64,000 nucleotides of DNA from Streptomyces sp. Je 1-369 (GTDB lineage Bacteria; Actinomycetota; Actinomycetes; Streptomycetales; Streptomycetaceae). Positions 16,995-26,545 of this stretch are shown here, one piece after another. The stretch is taken from positions 4,679,254 to 4,743,253 of the forward strand of contig NZ_CP101750.1 of assembly GCF_026810505.1 (NCBI RefSeq), given 5' to 3'. How positions within the stretch are numbered: the stretch's first letter is position 1; each line of letters starts with the position of its first letter. The position numbers and the translations under genes were made by a program. A model generated the notes under the pieces. That model was not told where the DNA came from, did not search any database, and saw only the letters and a program-made list of their open reading frames with translations.

Positions 16995-18353
16995 ATGACC
17001 CCTCAGCCGAATCCCCAGGTCGGCGCCGCCGTGAAGGCCGCGGACCGCGCACACGTCTTCCACTCCTGGTCCGCGCAGGAGCTCATCGACCCGCCGGCCA
17101 TCGCCGGCGCCGAGGGTTCCTACTTCTGGGACTACGACGGAAACCGCTACCTCGACTTCACCAGCGGCCTCGTCTACACCAACATCGGATACCAGCACCC
17201 GAAGGTGGTCGCCGCCATCCAGGAGCAGGCGGCGACGATGACGACGTTCGCCCCCGCCTTCGCCGTGGAAGCCCGCTCCGAGGCCGCACGCCTCATCGCC
17301 GAGCGGACCCCCGGCGACCTGGACAAGATCTTCTTCACGAACGCCGGCGCCGACGCGGTCGAGCACGCCACCCGGATGGCCCGTCTGCACACGGGCCGCC
17401 CCAAGGTGCTCTCGGCCTACCGCTCGTACCACGGCGGGACCCACCAGGCCATCAACCTCACCGGCGACCCGCGCCGCTGGGCCTCCGACACGGGCACCGC
17501 GGGCGTCGTCCGCTTCTGGGCGCCCTTCCTCTACCGCTCCCGTTTCTACGCCGAGACGGAGCAGCAGGAGTGCGAGCGCGCCCTCCAGCACCTGGAGGAC
17601 ACGATCGTCTACGAGGGTCCGCAGACGATCGCGGCGATCATCCTGGAGACGATCCCCGGCACCGCGGGCATCATGATTCCGCCGCCCGGCTACCTCGCGG
17701 GTGTGCGCGCGCTCTGCGACAAGTACGGCATCGTCTTCGTCCTCGACGAGGTCATGGCGGGCTTCGGCCGCACCGGCGAGTGGTTCGCCGCCGACCTCTT
17801 CGAGGGCGTCGTACCGGACCTGCTGACCTTCGCGAAGGGCGTGAACTCCGGTTACGTGCCGCTCGGCGGCGTCGCCATCTCAGGGAAGATCGCGGAGACC
17901 TTCGCCGAGCGCCCCTACCCGGGCGGCCTCACGTACTCCGGTCACCCGCTGGCCTGCGCCGCCGCCGTCGCCACGATCAACGTCATGGCGGAGGAGGGCA
18001 TCGTCGAGCACGCGGCGAACCTCGGCGCCCAGGTCGTCGAGCCGGGCCTGCGCGAGCTCGCCGAGCGCCACCCGTCGGTCGGCGAGGTGCGCGGCGTCGG
18101 CATGTTCTGGGCGCTGGAACTCGTGAAGAACCGCGAGACGCGCGAGCCCCTCGTGCCGTACAACGCCACGGGTGAGGCGAACGCCCCCATGGCCGCGTTC
18201 GGCGCCGCCGCGAAGAAGCACGGCCTGTGGCCGTTCATCAACATGAACCGCACCCACGTGGTCCCCGCGTGCAACATCACGGAGACGGAGGCGAAGGAGG
18301 GCCTCGCGGCGCTGGACGCGGCGCTCTCGGTGGCGGACGAGCACACCGCGTAG
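16995..18353 (+). CDS. Class III (omega-type) aminotransferase
   Basis: 452 aa, a typical length. Fold-type I class III signatures: FTNAGADAVEHATRMAR, YRSYHGGTHQ, FVLDEVMAGFGRTGEWFA, and the PLP lysine in LLTFAKGVNSGYVPLGG. It transfers an amino group between an amine or omega-amino acid and a keto acid; substrate not determinable by eye. No ribosome site; TACCCT six bases upstream suggests a leaderless start. The GntR gene downstream may control it. Confidence 0.9.
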   Translation: MTPQPNPQVGAAVKAADRAHVFHSWSAQELIDPPAIAGAEGSYFWDYDGNRYLDFTSGLVYTNIGYQHPKVVAAIQEQAATMTTFAPAFAVEARSEAARLIAERTPGDLDKIFFTNAGADAVEHATRMARLHTGRPKVLSAYRSYHGGTHQAINLTGDPRRWASDTGTAGVVRFWAPFLYRSRFYAETEQQECERALQHLEDTIVYEGPQTIAAIILETIPGTAGIMIPPPGYLAGVRALCDKYGIVFVLDEVMAGFGRTGEWFAADLFEGVVPDLLTFAKGVNSGYVPLGGVAISGKIAETFAERPYPGGLTYSGHPLACAAAVATINVMAEEGIVEHAANLGAQVVEPGLRELAERHPSVGEVRGVGMFWALELVKNRETREPLVPYNATGEANAPMAAFGAAAKKHGLWPFINMNRTHVVPACNITETEAKEGLAALDAALSVADEHTA

Positions 18354-18439
18354 ACGCAGGGTGCAAGGGCGTTCACCTGCGGTGACTGGCATGCGGTAGG
18401 CCACGCCGCGGGCCCCCGGCCCCGGAATCCCGACCGCGT

Positions 18440-18478
18440 AGTCTGACGTGCTCGTAAGCAAGACGACCACGTCAGACT
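18440..18478. promoter_or_regulatory. Inverted repeat in the GntR-gene promoter
   Basis: Perfect 11-bp arms (AGTCTGACGTG at 18440-18450 and its complement at 18468-18478) with a 17-bp spacer, ending 16 bp before the GntR start. The left arm overlaps a TAGTCT -10-like hexamer. Candidate GntR autoregulatory operator; a leader hairpin is the alternative. Confidence 0.55.
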
Positions 18479-18494
18479 CCGCGGGGGAACCCAG

Positions 18495-19244
18495 ATGCCC
18501 GGCACCGACGGCCCCGCCGTCATCCGCAGCACTCTGCGCCAGCAGATCGCCGACGCCCTCCGCGACGAGGTCCTGGCCGGCAGGCTGGAGCCGGGCCAGG
18601 AGTTCACGGTCAAGGAGATCGCCGAGCAGTACGGCGTCTCCGCGACCCCTGTCCGCGAGGCCCTCGTGAACCTCACCGCGCAGGGCCTCCTGGACGCCGA
18701 CCAGCACCGCGGCTTCCACGTCCACGAGCACACCCTGGACGACTACCGCTCCATGCTGGAGGCCCGAGGTCTCATCGCCGACGGCATCTTCCGCGACCTC
18801 ATGGCCCAAGGCGACGCACGCGCAGCGAACGCACGCGCAGCGAACGCACCCACAGGGGACGCGACCGCCCCCAGGGACAACACCGAAGCCCTCTTCGCCG
18901 TCCGCCGCCGAGGCGAGGAAGCCGCCCGCGCCGCCTGCGCGGGCGACCTGACCGTCCTCATCGGCTACGACCTCCGCTTCTGGCGCGAACTCAGCGCCCT
19001 CTTCGGCAACGCCTACCTCTCCGACTTCCTGCACCGTCTGCGCGTGAAGTCCTGGGTCTGCGCCGTCACCCACCTCCGCCGGTGGAGCGACATCAACGGC
19101 GGTGACCTGCGCGGCCTGCTCTGGTCCCGGCACACCGAGCTCGTCGACGCCCTCGTGCGCAAGGATCCGGAGGCGGCGCACGGGATCGTCAGGGAGTACA
19201 ACGCACACTCCCTGTCCCTCATCGAGCGGCTGGCCGCTGCATGA
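18495..19244 (+). CDS. GntR-family (FadR-type) transcriptional regulator
   Basis: 249 aa. The N-terminal winged helix (LRDEVLAGRLEPGQEF, EIAEQYGVSATPVREALVNLTAQGLL) is followed by an all-helical FCD-like effector domain with HxE/H positions. A 15-bp unit is duplicated exactly in tandem (18816-18845), adding an Ala-rich linker (residues about 108-118). The stop overlaps the next ATG (ATGA), coupling it to the glycosyltransferase fusion. Confidence 0.88.
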   Translation: MPGTDGPAVIRSTLRQQIADALRDEVLAGRLEPGQEFTVKEIAEQYGVSATPVREALVNLTAQGLLDADQHRGFHVHEHTLDDYRSMLEARGLIADGIFRDLMAQGDARAANARAANAPTGDATAPRDNTEALFAVRRRGEEAARAACAGDLTVLIGYDLRFWRELSALFGNAYLSDFLHRLRVKSWVCAVTHLRRWSDINGGDLRGLLWSRHTELVDALVRKDPEAAHGIVREYNAHSLSLIERLAAA

Positions 19245-21673
19245 GTGTGAATCTGGGTGTGGACCCGGGTGTGGACCTCTCCGTCGTCGTTCCCGCGTAC
19301 AACGAGGAGCAGCGCCTCGGCCCCACGCTCGACGCGCTCCGCGACCACCTCGAGACGACCTGTCGTGGCGCCTGGGAGCTGATCGTCGTCGACGACGGCT
19401 CCACCGACGGGACCGCGGAGATCGCCGCGGCGGCGTCCGCCGCCGACCCCCGCGTCCAGCTGTTGCGCGGCGGCCGCAACCGCGGCAAGGGCCACGCGCT
19501 GCGGCTCGGCGTCCTCGCCTCGTACGGCCGCCGTGTCCTGGTCACCGACGCCGACCTGGCCGCGCCCATCGAGGAGCTCGACCACCTCGACAAGGCGCTC
19601 GCCGACGGCCACGCGGCCGCGATCGGCTCCCGCGCCCGCCCGGGCGCGACGATCGACACGCACCAGCACCGGCTGCGCGAGCTCCTCGGCCGTACCGGCA
19701 ACTTCCTCATACGTTCGGTCGCCGTCCCCGGAATCCGCGACACCCAGTGCGGTTTCAAGCTCTTCGACGGCGACCGGGCCCGTGAGGCGTTCGCCGCGTC
19801 CCGGCTGCACGGCTGGGGCATCGACGTCGAGATACTGCAGTACTTCAGGCGGGCGGGCTGGCCCGTCGCCGAGGTGCCCGTGCGCTGGTCCCACCAGGAG
19901 GGGTCGAAGGTCAGGCCCCTCGACTACGTGAAGGTCCTCGCCGAGCTGACGACCCTCAAGGTGCGCATGGTCCGCAGGGCCGACGTCCTGGTCGCGCTCC
20001 TCTTCCTGGCCCTCTCCGTCTTCCTCTACTCCAGCCGCTGGACGGCGCCCGCCCACCGCTACATCCCGGACTCACTCCAGGACCAGAACCAGTGGGAGTG
20101 GTTCTTCGCGGTGACGGCGGACAACGTCCGCCACCTCAACAACCCCCTGTTCACCACCCTCCAGAACGTGCCCGACGGCGTGAACCTCATGGCCAACACG
20201 GTCATGCTGGGGCTTTCCGTCCCGCTCGCCCCCGTCACCTGGCTCCTCGGCCCCGCGGTCGCCCTGAACGTGGCGATGACGGGGGGCCTCGCCGCCACCG
20301 CCGTCAGCTGGTACGCGCTGATCCGCAGACGCCTCGTTCCGCACCGGGGCGCCGCGGCCGTCGGTGCGGCCCTCGCCGCGTTCGCGCCCCCGATGGTCAG
20401 CCACGCAAACGCGCACCCGAACTTCATTGTCCTCTTCATGATCCCGCTGATCATCGAGAGGGCGCTGCGGCTCTGCGAGGGCACGCGGGTCGTACGCAAC
20501 GGCGTCGTCCTCGGGCTCTACACGACGTATCAGATCTTCCTCGGCGAGGAGCCGCTGCTCCTGGCGGCGCTCGGCATGCTGCTCTTCGCGCTCGCGTACG
20601 CGGCCGTGCGCCGTGACGTGGCACGCGCCGCCTGGCACCCGCTCGCGCGCGGCCTCGCCATCGCTCTCGCGGTCACGATCCCCCTGGTCGCGTACCCCCT
20701 CTACTGGCAGTTCTTCGGAGCGCAGAGCTACAAGAGCGTGCTGCACGGCGACAACGTGGGCAACAGCCCGCTCGCCTTCCTCTCCTTCGCGGAGCGTTCG
20801 CTCGCGGGCAGCCACGAGACCGCCGACCACCTCGCGATGAACCCCACCGAGCAGAACGCCTTCTACGGCTGGCCGCTCGCCGCCCTGGCCTTCGCGATCG
20901 TCGTACGCCTCTGGGAGCGCACGGTCGTCAAGGCGCTGACGTTCACCGTGCTCGCGGCCGCGCTGCTCTCGCTCGGCCCGAAGTTCCGCATCCCGCTGAC
21001 GGACCACGTCCTTACCGGGCCGTGGGCGGCGCTTTCCGGCCGACCTCTCTTCGAGTCCGTCATCGAGTCGCGGGTGGCGATGGTGTGCGCACCGGCGCTC
21101 GGCATGCTGCTCGCGCTGGCGCTCGTACAACTGTTGCGCGCTCCCCGGCGCATGAACCGGTTCGCGGGGGTGGCGGCCGTCGCCCTCGCGCTCCTGCCGA
21201 TCTTCCCGGCGCCGCTCAAGGCCGTGGACCGGGTCGACGTGCCGCCGTTCATCGCACAGGGCACCTGGCGGACGTACCTGGGCGAGGGCGAGACCCTCGT
21301 CCCGGTGCCGGTCCCCGACCCCGCCAACGCGGAGGGCCTGCACTGGCAGGTCGCCGCCGACCTGGGCTTCCGCATCCCCGGCGGCTACTTCAACGGCCCC
21401 TGGGGCCCGGACCGCGTCGGCATCTACGGCCCCTCGCCCCGCAACACCTCCACCCTCCTGCGCGACGTCCGCTCCTCGGGCCGCGTCCCCGAGGTCACGC
21501 CCGACTGGCGCGAGGCGGTCCGCCAGGACCTGGAGTACTGGAAGGCGGGCCTCCTCGTCCTGGCCCCGCAGCAGAACGACGGACAACTGCGCGAGACCGT
21601 GGACGCGCTTCTCGGTCGTCCCGGAAAGTGGGTGGGCGGCGTATGGATATGGGACCTGCGCAAGGGCAGTTAG
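19241..21673 (+). CDS. GT2 dolichol-phosphate-mannose-synthase-like domain fused to polytopic membrane glycosyltransferase-like domain
   Basis: 810 aa. Residues about 10-240 are a GT-A domain like polyprenol-phosphate mannosyl/glucosyl transferases (SVVVPAYNEEQRL, VVDDGSTDG, RGGRNRGKGHAL, VTDADLAAP, DTQCGFKLF). Residues about 245-640 have some ten membrane helices, and a soluble extracytoplasmic part follows. The fusion could make a polyprenyl-phosphate sugar and use it in the same polypeptide for extracellular glycosylation (inference). ATGA overlap with the GntR gene is odd for an enzyme of this type. Confidence 0.85.
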   Translation: MSVNLGVDPGVDLSVVVPAYNEEQRLGPTLDALRDHLETTCRGAWELIVVDDGSTDGTAEIAAAASAADPRVQLLRGGRNRGKGHALRLGVLASYGRRVLVTDADLAAPIEELDHLDKALADGHAAAIGSRARPGATIDTHQHRLRELLGRTGNFLIRSVAVPGIRDTQCGFKLFDGDRAREAFAASRLHGWGIDVEILQYFRRAGWPVAEVPVRWSHQEGSKVRPLDYVKVLAELTTLKVRMVRRADVLVALLFLALSVFLYSSRWTAPAHRYIPDSLQDQNQWEWFFAVTADNVRHLNNPLFTTLQNVPDGVNLMANTVMLGLSVPLAPVTWLLGPAVALNVAMTGGLAATAVSWYALIRRRLVPHRGAAAVGAALAAFAPPMVSHANAHPNFIVLFMIPLIIERALRLCEGTRVVRNGVVLGLYTTYQIFLGEEPLLLAALGMLLFALAYAAVRRDVARAAWHPLARGLAIALAVTIPLVAYPLYWQFFGAQSYKSVLHGDNVGNSPLAFLSFAERSLAGSHETADHLAMNPTEQNAFYGWPLAALAFAIVVRLWERTVVKALTFTVLAAALLSLGPKFRIPLTDHVLTGPWAALSGRPLFESVIESRVAMVCAPALGMLLALALVQLLRAPRRMNRFAGVAAVALALLPIFPAPLKAVDRVDVPPFIAQGTWRTYLGEGETLVPVPVPDPANAEGLHWQVAADLGFRIPGGYFNGPWGPDRVGIYGPSPRNTSTLLRDVRSSGRVPEVTPDWREAVRQDLEYWKAGLLVLAPQQNDGQLRETVDALLGRPGKWVGGVWIWDLRKGS

Positions 21674-21790
21674 GGGACAGAGGCGCGACTACGCTGCCTG
21701 CACGCGGAGCTACGTTCGGTCCCTGCGGTAATCCGTGTGCCCCCGTCCCCGCTCCGCTCCCGCCCCCCCACCCGATCCGAGGAGACCTTC

Positions 21791-22441
21791 TTGGCCTGCG
21801 ACTTGTGGCTGGTCCCGCTCGTCGACGTCTTGTGTCACAGCGCCGACAACCCGTTCGCGGATGAGCTCGCCGTCTACGACAAGGCACTGCATGAGGCGGG
21901 CCTCCCGCCCGTACCCGTCTTCGCCTACATGCCGGGCCTGTCCGGCGACGTCGCCCCGGTCGCGGGCTTCGACTACGACGCGCTGCATTTCCTGCGCCGC
22001 GCCTACCTCCTCCAGATCTGCGGTCTGGAGGTCACGCCCGTGGACGAGCTGGGCGGGGACTACGAACAGCTCCTGGAGATGTTCGACGCCACGGCACAGC
22101 AGTCGCACCTGGTCTGGCACTACGACCACGCGGGCGCGTACGTCCCCGTGGACTTCCCGGCCCCGCTCTCCAACGACGAGCTCCTCGCGGGCGGTGGCCC
22201 GCTGGGCTCGTCCCAGGCGCTGCTGCGGGAGCTGGAGTACGTGGCCCCGTCGATCGGCATAGACGCGGCGAACCCCCCGCTGGCCCCGGCCCCGCCGGCG
22301 GCCCCCACATCCCTTGAGGAGCCCGCGGCTCCGCCCCCGCCGGACGAGAGCCCCTTCGCGCGGGAACGCCACGTGTGGCTGGGTCTGCACGCGGCGGCGA
22401 CGCGGAGCCTGGCGCAGGGCTCGATGATCATCTACAGCTGA
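21791..22441 (+). CDS. Conserved hypothetical protein
   Basis: 216 aa from TTG 21791, chosen because GAGGAG lies 7-12 bases upstream and the conserved-looking sequence starts with ACDLWLVPLVDVL; a longer frame from 21737 has no ribosome site. Soluble and acidic with a Pro/Ala-rich linker near 170-195. No motif recognised. The stop codon lies in the first unit of a 17-bp tandem repeat. Confidence 0.72.
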   Translation: MACDLWLVPLVDVLCHSADNPFADELAVYDKALHEAGLPPVPVFAYMPGLSGDVAPVAGFDYDALHFLRRAYLLQICGLEVTPVDELGGDYEQLLEMFDATAQQSHLVWHYDHAGAYVPVDFPAPLSNDELLAGGGPLGSSQALLRELEYVAPSIGIDAANPPLAPAPPAAPTSLEEPAAPPPPDESPFARERHVWLGLHAAATRSLAQGSMIIYS

Positions 22442-22482
22442 CGACGAGCTACAGCTGACGAAGAGCTACAGCTAGCGATGAG
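22432..22482. repeat. Three tandem 17-bp repeats
   Basis: Units starting CTACAGCTGACGA at 22432, 22449 and 22466; the third is slightly diverged. It spans the 3' end of the preceding gene and the spacer. Confidence 0.7.
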
Positions 22483-22510
22483 TTCGGGCCCCGGGCTCGG
22501 TCTGACTGTC

Positions 22511-22550
22511 GTACGAATACGTACACGCACGTACACGCACGTACAGACGC
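22511..22550. repeat. Four tandem 10-bp GTAC-based repeats before the DHFR-family gene
   Basis: Units at 22511, 22521, 22531 and 22541; the middle two are identical (GTACACGCAC). They lie in the promoter/leader of the following gene, directly before its ribosome site. Confidence 0.7.
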
Positions 22551-22562
22551 ATGAGGAGCGAC

Positions 22563-23237
22563 GTGAACCGGAAACAGGAGAAGCCGCAGCCGCGACAGCA
22601 GCTGCTGAAGGTCCAGAACTTCATGGTGTCGCAGGACGGCTTCGGCACCGGTGAGGGCCAGAGCCTGGAGCGCCCGTTCGGTCACGCCGACCCCCGGGAG
22701 ATGTCCGCCTGGGCCGGCGCGACGGCGAGCTGGCCGAACCGTACGGATCACGGCGGGAGCCGCGGCCTCGACGACTACTTCACCCGCGACTTCAGCCACA
22801 ACATCGGCGCCGAGATCATGGGCCGCAACAAGTTCGGGCCGCAGCGGGGGGCGTGGCAGGACCACGAGTGGCGCGGCTGGTGGGGCGACGAGCCCCCCTT
22901 CCACACTCCGGTCTTCGTCATGACTCACCACGAGCGCCCTTCGTTCACGCTCTCCGACACCACGTTCCACTTCGTCGCGGGCGACCCGGCGACGGTCCTG
23001 GAGCAGGCGAAGGAGGCGGCGCAGGGCAAGGACGTCAGGCTGGGCGGCGGCCCCACGATCGTCCGGGAGTTCCTGGAGGCGGGCCTGGTGGACACGTTGC
23101 ACGTGGCGGTGGGGCAGATGAAGCTCGGAGCCGGGGTACGGCTCTGGAACTCCCCCGAGGACCTGACCGACCGCTACCACCTGGAGGTCGTGCCGAGTCC
23201 GAGCGGAGTGACGCACCACCTGTTCTGGCGCAAGTAG
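22563..23237 (+). CDS. Dihydrofolate reductase / RibD C-terminal family protein
   Basis: 224 aa from GTG 22563 (AGGAG five bases upstream); an in-frame ATG at 22551 lacks a ribosome site. The family pattern is KVQNFMVSQDGFGTG, then GAEIMGRNKFGP, PVFVMTHHERPSF, and VRLGGGPTIVREFLEAGLVDTLHVAVG with the NADPH-binding GGG. These reductases act on pterin- or deazaflavin-like substrates in some cases; function unassigned. Confidence 0.87.
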   Translation: MNRKQEKPQPRQQLLKVQNFMVSQDGFGTGEGQSLERPFGHADPREMSAWAGATASWPNRTDHGGSRGLDDYFTRDFSHNIGAEIMGRNKFGPQRGAWQDHEWRGWWGDEPPFHTPVFVMTHHERPSFTLSDTTFHFVAGDPATVLEQAKEAAQGKDVRLGGGPTIVREFLEAGLVDTLHVAVGQMKLGAGVRLWNSPEDLTDRYHLEVVPSPSGVTHHLFWRK

Positions 23238-23252
23238 CACGCGGGTCCTACG

Positions 23253-24125
23253 TCACCGGGGCTCGGGCGGCCGCTGCCGTGGCATGTTGGGCCGGGCCCC
23301 GGGCGGCAGCGGAAACCGTCCCGGGGAGGCGGGCGACTCGCGCGGCGTCGCGCCCGGCACCATCGCCTGCATGGAAAGCGGCACGGGCCCGGCCCGGAAC
23401 TCCACCATCCAGTCGGAGGTCTCCGCGCGCACGAGCTCGGTGATGTCGTCGGTGAATTTCCGCAGCACCCCGAGACACCGCTCGGCGGCTTCCCCGGCGG
23501 TGCCTTCGGTGGGCCCGAGAACCTCCCGCACGCTTTCGGAGGCCCAGTCGAATTGCAGCACCTGGAGCCGCCGCTGCACGGCCTGCGCGGTGGCCACGTC
23601 CCGCATCCACCCGGACGTGAGCCCGAAGAACCGGTCGCACCCCACGCAAGCGACCCCGACGAGAAGCGACACGAACCCCCACCCGGCGAGCCCTCCGGCG
23701 GCCCCCGGGCTCCCCGCCCCGGCCCCCGCCAGATCGAGCAGCGGCAGCACACCGGCGCCCACGGCGCCCAGGGCGGCGCCCACCCGCAGCAGGCGCGCCG
23801 CACGCCGCTTCCTGCCGCGGTCGGTGAGGTACCAGTCGGCGGTGTTCAGGGCACCCCGCTCCACCCATCTGTAGAGCTCGTCGAGCCGCCCGGCGGGATC
23901 GCCCCAGTCGCCGAGGGGAAAGGCGCGCCCGGTCAGATCCCGCGAGCGACAGCCCCCCGAACCTCCCGAACCCCCCGAGCCCCCAGAACCCCCCGAGCCC
24001 CAAGAACCCGGACCCCCGGACCCCGGCCCCTCAGACCCCGGCCCCCCAGAACCCCGCCCCCCAGAACCCTGCCCCTCGGGGGGCTCGGGGGGCACCCCCT
24101 CGGGCTGCATCTCCGGCTGGCTCAC
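23253..24125 (-). CDS. SLATT-domain membrane protein with Gly/Pro repeat N-terminus
   Basis: 290 aa. The first 60 residues are low-complexity Gly/Ser/Pro repeats, followed by GALNTADWYLTDRGRKRR, two adjacent membrane helices (about 115-135 and 145-165) and a long amphipathic helical region. This layout matches SLATT proteins, which are predicted pore-forming partners in nucleotide-signalling conflict systems. No cyclic-nucleotide synthase gene is nearby. A Streptomyces housekeeping role near ybaB-recR is equally possible. Confidence 0.7.
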   Translation of the reverse strand: MSQPEMQPEGVPPEPPEGQGSGGRGSGGPGSEGPGSGGPGSWGSGGSGGSGGSGGSGGCRSRDLTGRAFPLGDWGDPAGRLDELYRWVERGALNTADWYLTDRGRKRRAARLLRVGAALGAVGAGVLPLLDLAGAGAGSPGAAGGLAGWGFVSLLVGVACVGCDRFFGLTSGWMRDVATAQAVQRRLQVLQFDWASESVREVLGPTEGTAGEAAERCLGVLRKFTDDITELVRAETSDWMVEFRAGPVPLSMQAMVPGATPRESPASPGRFPLPPGARPNMPRQRPPEPR

Positions 24126-24379
24126 CCGGCACTCCTCCGACGACGATCACGCGACGATCACGCGTATCGACACCAATTCCTACCGCCCAATGGGTGGCCA
24201 TGAGCCCGCATTCACGGCTTTTCCGCCCGGAAGAGCTGCTTGATCAGGTATAGGAAGACGCTGGATCTCACTCGAAAGAGTGCTGGGGCGACCCGCCCGC
24301 CGACCACGTAGGCTCGTTCTCGGCGGCAACCCCGCCAGATGGACCCGCAAAAACGGACCCGTACGAAACGGAGCTGATC
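24126..24379. other. Divergent intergenic region before ybaB
   Basis: 254 bp separating the SLATT gene and ybaB. It presumably holds both promoters; no tRNA-like fold or clear motif was found. Confidence 0.4.
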
Positions 24380-24727
24380 GTGATCCCCGGTGGTGGCCAG
24401 CCCAACATGCAGCAGCTGCTCCAGCAGGCCCAGAAGATGCAGCAGGACCTCGCTGCGGCGCAGGAGGAACTGGCGCGCACGGAGGTGGAGGGCCAGGCGG
24501 GCGGCGGCCTCGTCAAGGCGACGGTCAACGGCTCCGGCGAGCTGCGCGGCCTGGTGATCGACCCGAAGGCGGTCGATCCCGAGGACACGGAGACGCTGGC
24601 GGACCTGGTGGTCGCGGCGGTCCAGGCGGCGAACGAGAACGCGCAGACGCTCCAGCAGGAGAAGCTGGGCCCGCTGGCGCAGGGCCTGGGCGGCGGAGGC
24701 GGCGGCATCCCGGGGCTTCCCTTCTAA
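24380..24727 (+). CDS. ybaB: YbaB/EbfC-family nucleoid-associated protein
   Basis: 115 aa from GTG. The core reads [49 protein letters not shown], a dimeric nucleoid-associated DNA-binding protein. It directly precedes recR, the common bacterial order, suggesting a joint role in recombination repair. The C-terminus is Gly-rich. Confidence 0.95.
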   Translation: MIPGGGQPNMQQLLQQAQKMQQDLAAAQEELARTEVEGQAGGGLVKATVNGSGELRGLVIDPKAVDPEDTETLADLVVAAVQAANENAQTLQQEKLGPLAQGLGGGGGGIPGLPF

Positions 24728-24815
24728 GAAACCCCCCGGCCAACTACGGTACGTAGAAGCCGGACACTCTCAGCAGCACAGCGGCAGCACGGCAGGACTA
24801 CGGGAAAGGCGTTCC

Positions 24816-25415
24816 GTGTACGAAGGCGTGGTTCAGGACCTCATCGACGAGTTGGGCAGGCTGCCCGGCGTCGGTCCCAAGAGCGCGCAGCGGATCGCCT
24901 TCCACATCCTCCAGACGGAGCCGACGGACGTACGGCGCCTCGCGCACGCGCTCCTTGAGGTGAAGGACAAGGTCCGCTTCTGCGCGACCTGCGGGAACGT
25001 CGCGCAGGAGGAGCTCTGCAACATCTGCCGAGACCCGCGCCGCGACCCTTCGGTGATCTGTGTCGTAGAGGAACCGAAGGACGTAGTGGCAATCGAGCGG
25101 ACCCGCGAGTTCCGGGGCAAGTACCACGTCCTGGGCGGCGCGATCAGCCCGATCGAGGGTGTGGGCCCGGACGACCTGCGCATACGAGAACTGTTGGCGC
25201 GCCTGGCCGACGGCACGGTGACGGAGCTGATCCTGGCGACGGACCCGAACCTGGAGGGCGAGGCGACGGCGACGTACCTCGCGCGCATGATCAAGCCCAT
25301 GGGCCTGAAGGTCACCCGCCTGGCCAGCGGACTCCCTGTCGGGGGAGATCTGGAATACGCGGACGAGGTCACCCTGGGCCGCGCCTTCGAGGGGAGACGA
25401 CTCCTAGATGTCTGA
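24816..25415 (+). CDS. recR: Recombination protein RecR
   Basis: 199 aa from GTG, the standard length. The N-terminal helix-hairpin-helix ([18 protein letters not shown]), four-cysteine zinc finger ([18 protein letters not shown]) and Toprim domain ([33 protein letters not shown]) are all present. It works with RecF/RecO in loading RecA at gaps. It overlaps the next gene by 8 bp. Confidence 0.97.
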   Translation: MYEGVVQDLIDELGRLPGVGPKSAQRIAFHILQTEPTDVRRLAHALLEVKDKVRFCATCGNVAQEELCNICRDPRRDPSVICVVEEPKDVVAIERTREFRGKYHVLGGAISPIEGVGPDDLRIRELLARLADGTVTELILATDPNLEGEATATYLARMIKPMGLKVTRLASGLPVGGDLEYADEVTLGRAFEGRRLLDV

Positions 25416-26067
25416 TGCCACGCTGAACACCGTGACCGACAACCCGGACGACTTCGCCGTCCAGATCTCCGACCAGATCGAGAGCTTCATCGTCTCGGTC
25501 AGGGAGGTGGCGAAGGGCGACGAACCAGATTCGGCGGTCCCCTTCCTCCTCCTGGAGGTCTCCCAGCTCCTCCTGGCGGGCGGCCGCCTCGGCGCACACG
25601 AGGACATCGTCCCCGAGGAGCGGTACGAGCCGGACCTGGGCCCGGAACAGGACGTGGACGACCTCCGCGAACGTCTGGCGTCCCTCCTGGACCCGATCGA
25701 CGTCTACTCCGAGGTCTTCGACCCGTACGAGCCCCGCAAGGCCCCCGTCCCGTGCCGCATCTCGGACGACCTGGCGGACGTGGTGGCGGACCTCTGCCAC
25801 GGCCTGGCGCACTACCGCGCGGGCCGCACCACGGAAGCCCTCTGGTGGTGGCAGTTCTCCTACTTCTCCAACTGGGGCTCCACAGCCTCCGGCGCCCTCC
25901 GAGCCCTCCAGTCCCTGGTGGCCCACGTCCGCCTGAACCAGCCCCTGGAGGACCTGGACGGCCTGGACACGGACGAGGACCTCCAGGCGGACGGCCTGGA
26001 GGAGGAGGCGGGGAAGGTGATGGCGGAGGAGATCGCGGCGCCGTTGGGGTTGCGGACGGTCAAGTAA
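25408..26067 (+). CDS. DUF5063 protein
   Basis: 219 aa, acidic, all-helical in appearance, with an [17 protein letters not shown]-terminus and a Trp-rich [15 protein letters not shown] segment. Overlaps recR by 8 bp and is translated with it. It is the last core gene before the accessory block; ask and asd resume at 33.9 kb. Function not known. Confidence 0.85.
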   Translation: MSDATLNTVTDNPDDFAVQISDQIESFIVSVREVAKGDEPDSAVPFLLLEVSQLLLAGGRLGAHEDIVPEERYEPDLGPEQDVDDLRERLASLLDPIDVYSEVFDPYEPRKAPVPCRISDDLADVVADLCHGLAHYRAGRTTEALWWWQFSYFSNWGSTASGALRALQSLVAHVRLNQPLEDLDGLDTDEDLQADGLEEEAGKVMAEEIAAPLGLRTVK

Positions 26068-26161
26068 GACTCTGACCCGTGAATGGCCTTTGTTCACTCG
26101 TTGAGCTGAGCGTATAAGGATTCCCTTCTATCTGTTCGCGTCCTACGCTGGGATGCGGAGC

Positions 26162-26545
26162 ATGAACTGGCAGATCAATCTCCACTCATCGGTGGAGAAG
26201 TGGTTGCTCGCGCTGGCAGAGGAGGACGCGGTGTCGGCTGACCTGGTCGAGGCGGCTGTCGACATGCTGGCGGAGCATGGCCCGGCGCTGGGGCGCCCAC
26301 TCGTCGACAGGCTCACGGGGAGCCGGACCCACAACCTCAAGGAACTGCGTCCAGGCAGCTCGGGCCGGACGGAGGTCCGCGTCCTCTTCGTCTTCGACCC
26401 ACGGCGTCAGGCGATCCTGCTGGTGGCCGGAGACAAGGCCGGGCGCTGGAGAGACTGGTACCAGGAGGCGATTCCCGTGGCCGAGGCGCGCTATGACGAG
26501 TACCTGGCGTCACGGGACAGGGCAGGAAAGGGCGGAGGCGTCTGA
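26162..26545 (+). CDS. Gp49-like / HigB-type toxin (RelE superfamily)
   Basis: 127 aa. HSSVEKWLLALAEED, HGPALGRPLVDRLTGSRTHNLKELRPGS, RVLFVFDPRRQAILLVAGDKAG and the C-terminal WYQEAIPVAEARYDEYL are diagnostic of phage-derived Gp49-like (DUF891) toxins, probable ribosome-associated mRNases. The start at 26162 is preferred because a TACGCT -10-like element lies only 9 bp before the alternative ATG at 26153. Its stop overlaps the antitoxin start (TGATG). Confidence 0.86.
   Translation: MNWQINLHSSVEKWLLALAEEDAVSADLVEAAVDMLAEHGPALGRPLVDRLTGSRTHNLKELRPGSSGRTEVRVLFVFDPRRQAILLVAGDKAGRWRDWYQEAIPVAEARYDEYLASRDRAGKGGGV

Noticed and set aside
22511..22550. Possible CRISPR array
   Set aside because: Units are only 10 bp and directly adjacent with no spacers; no cas genes in the window.
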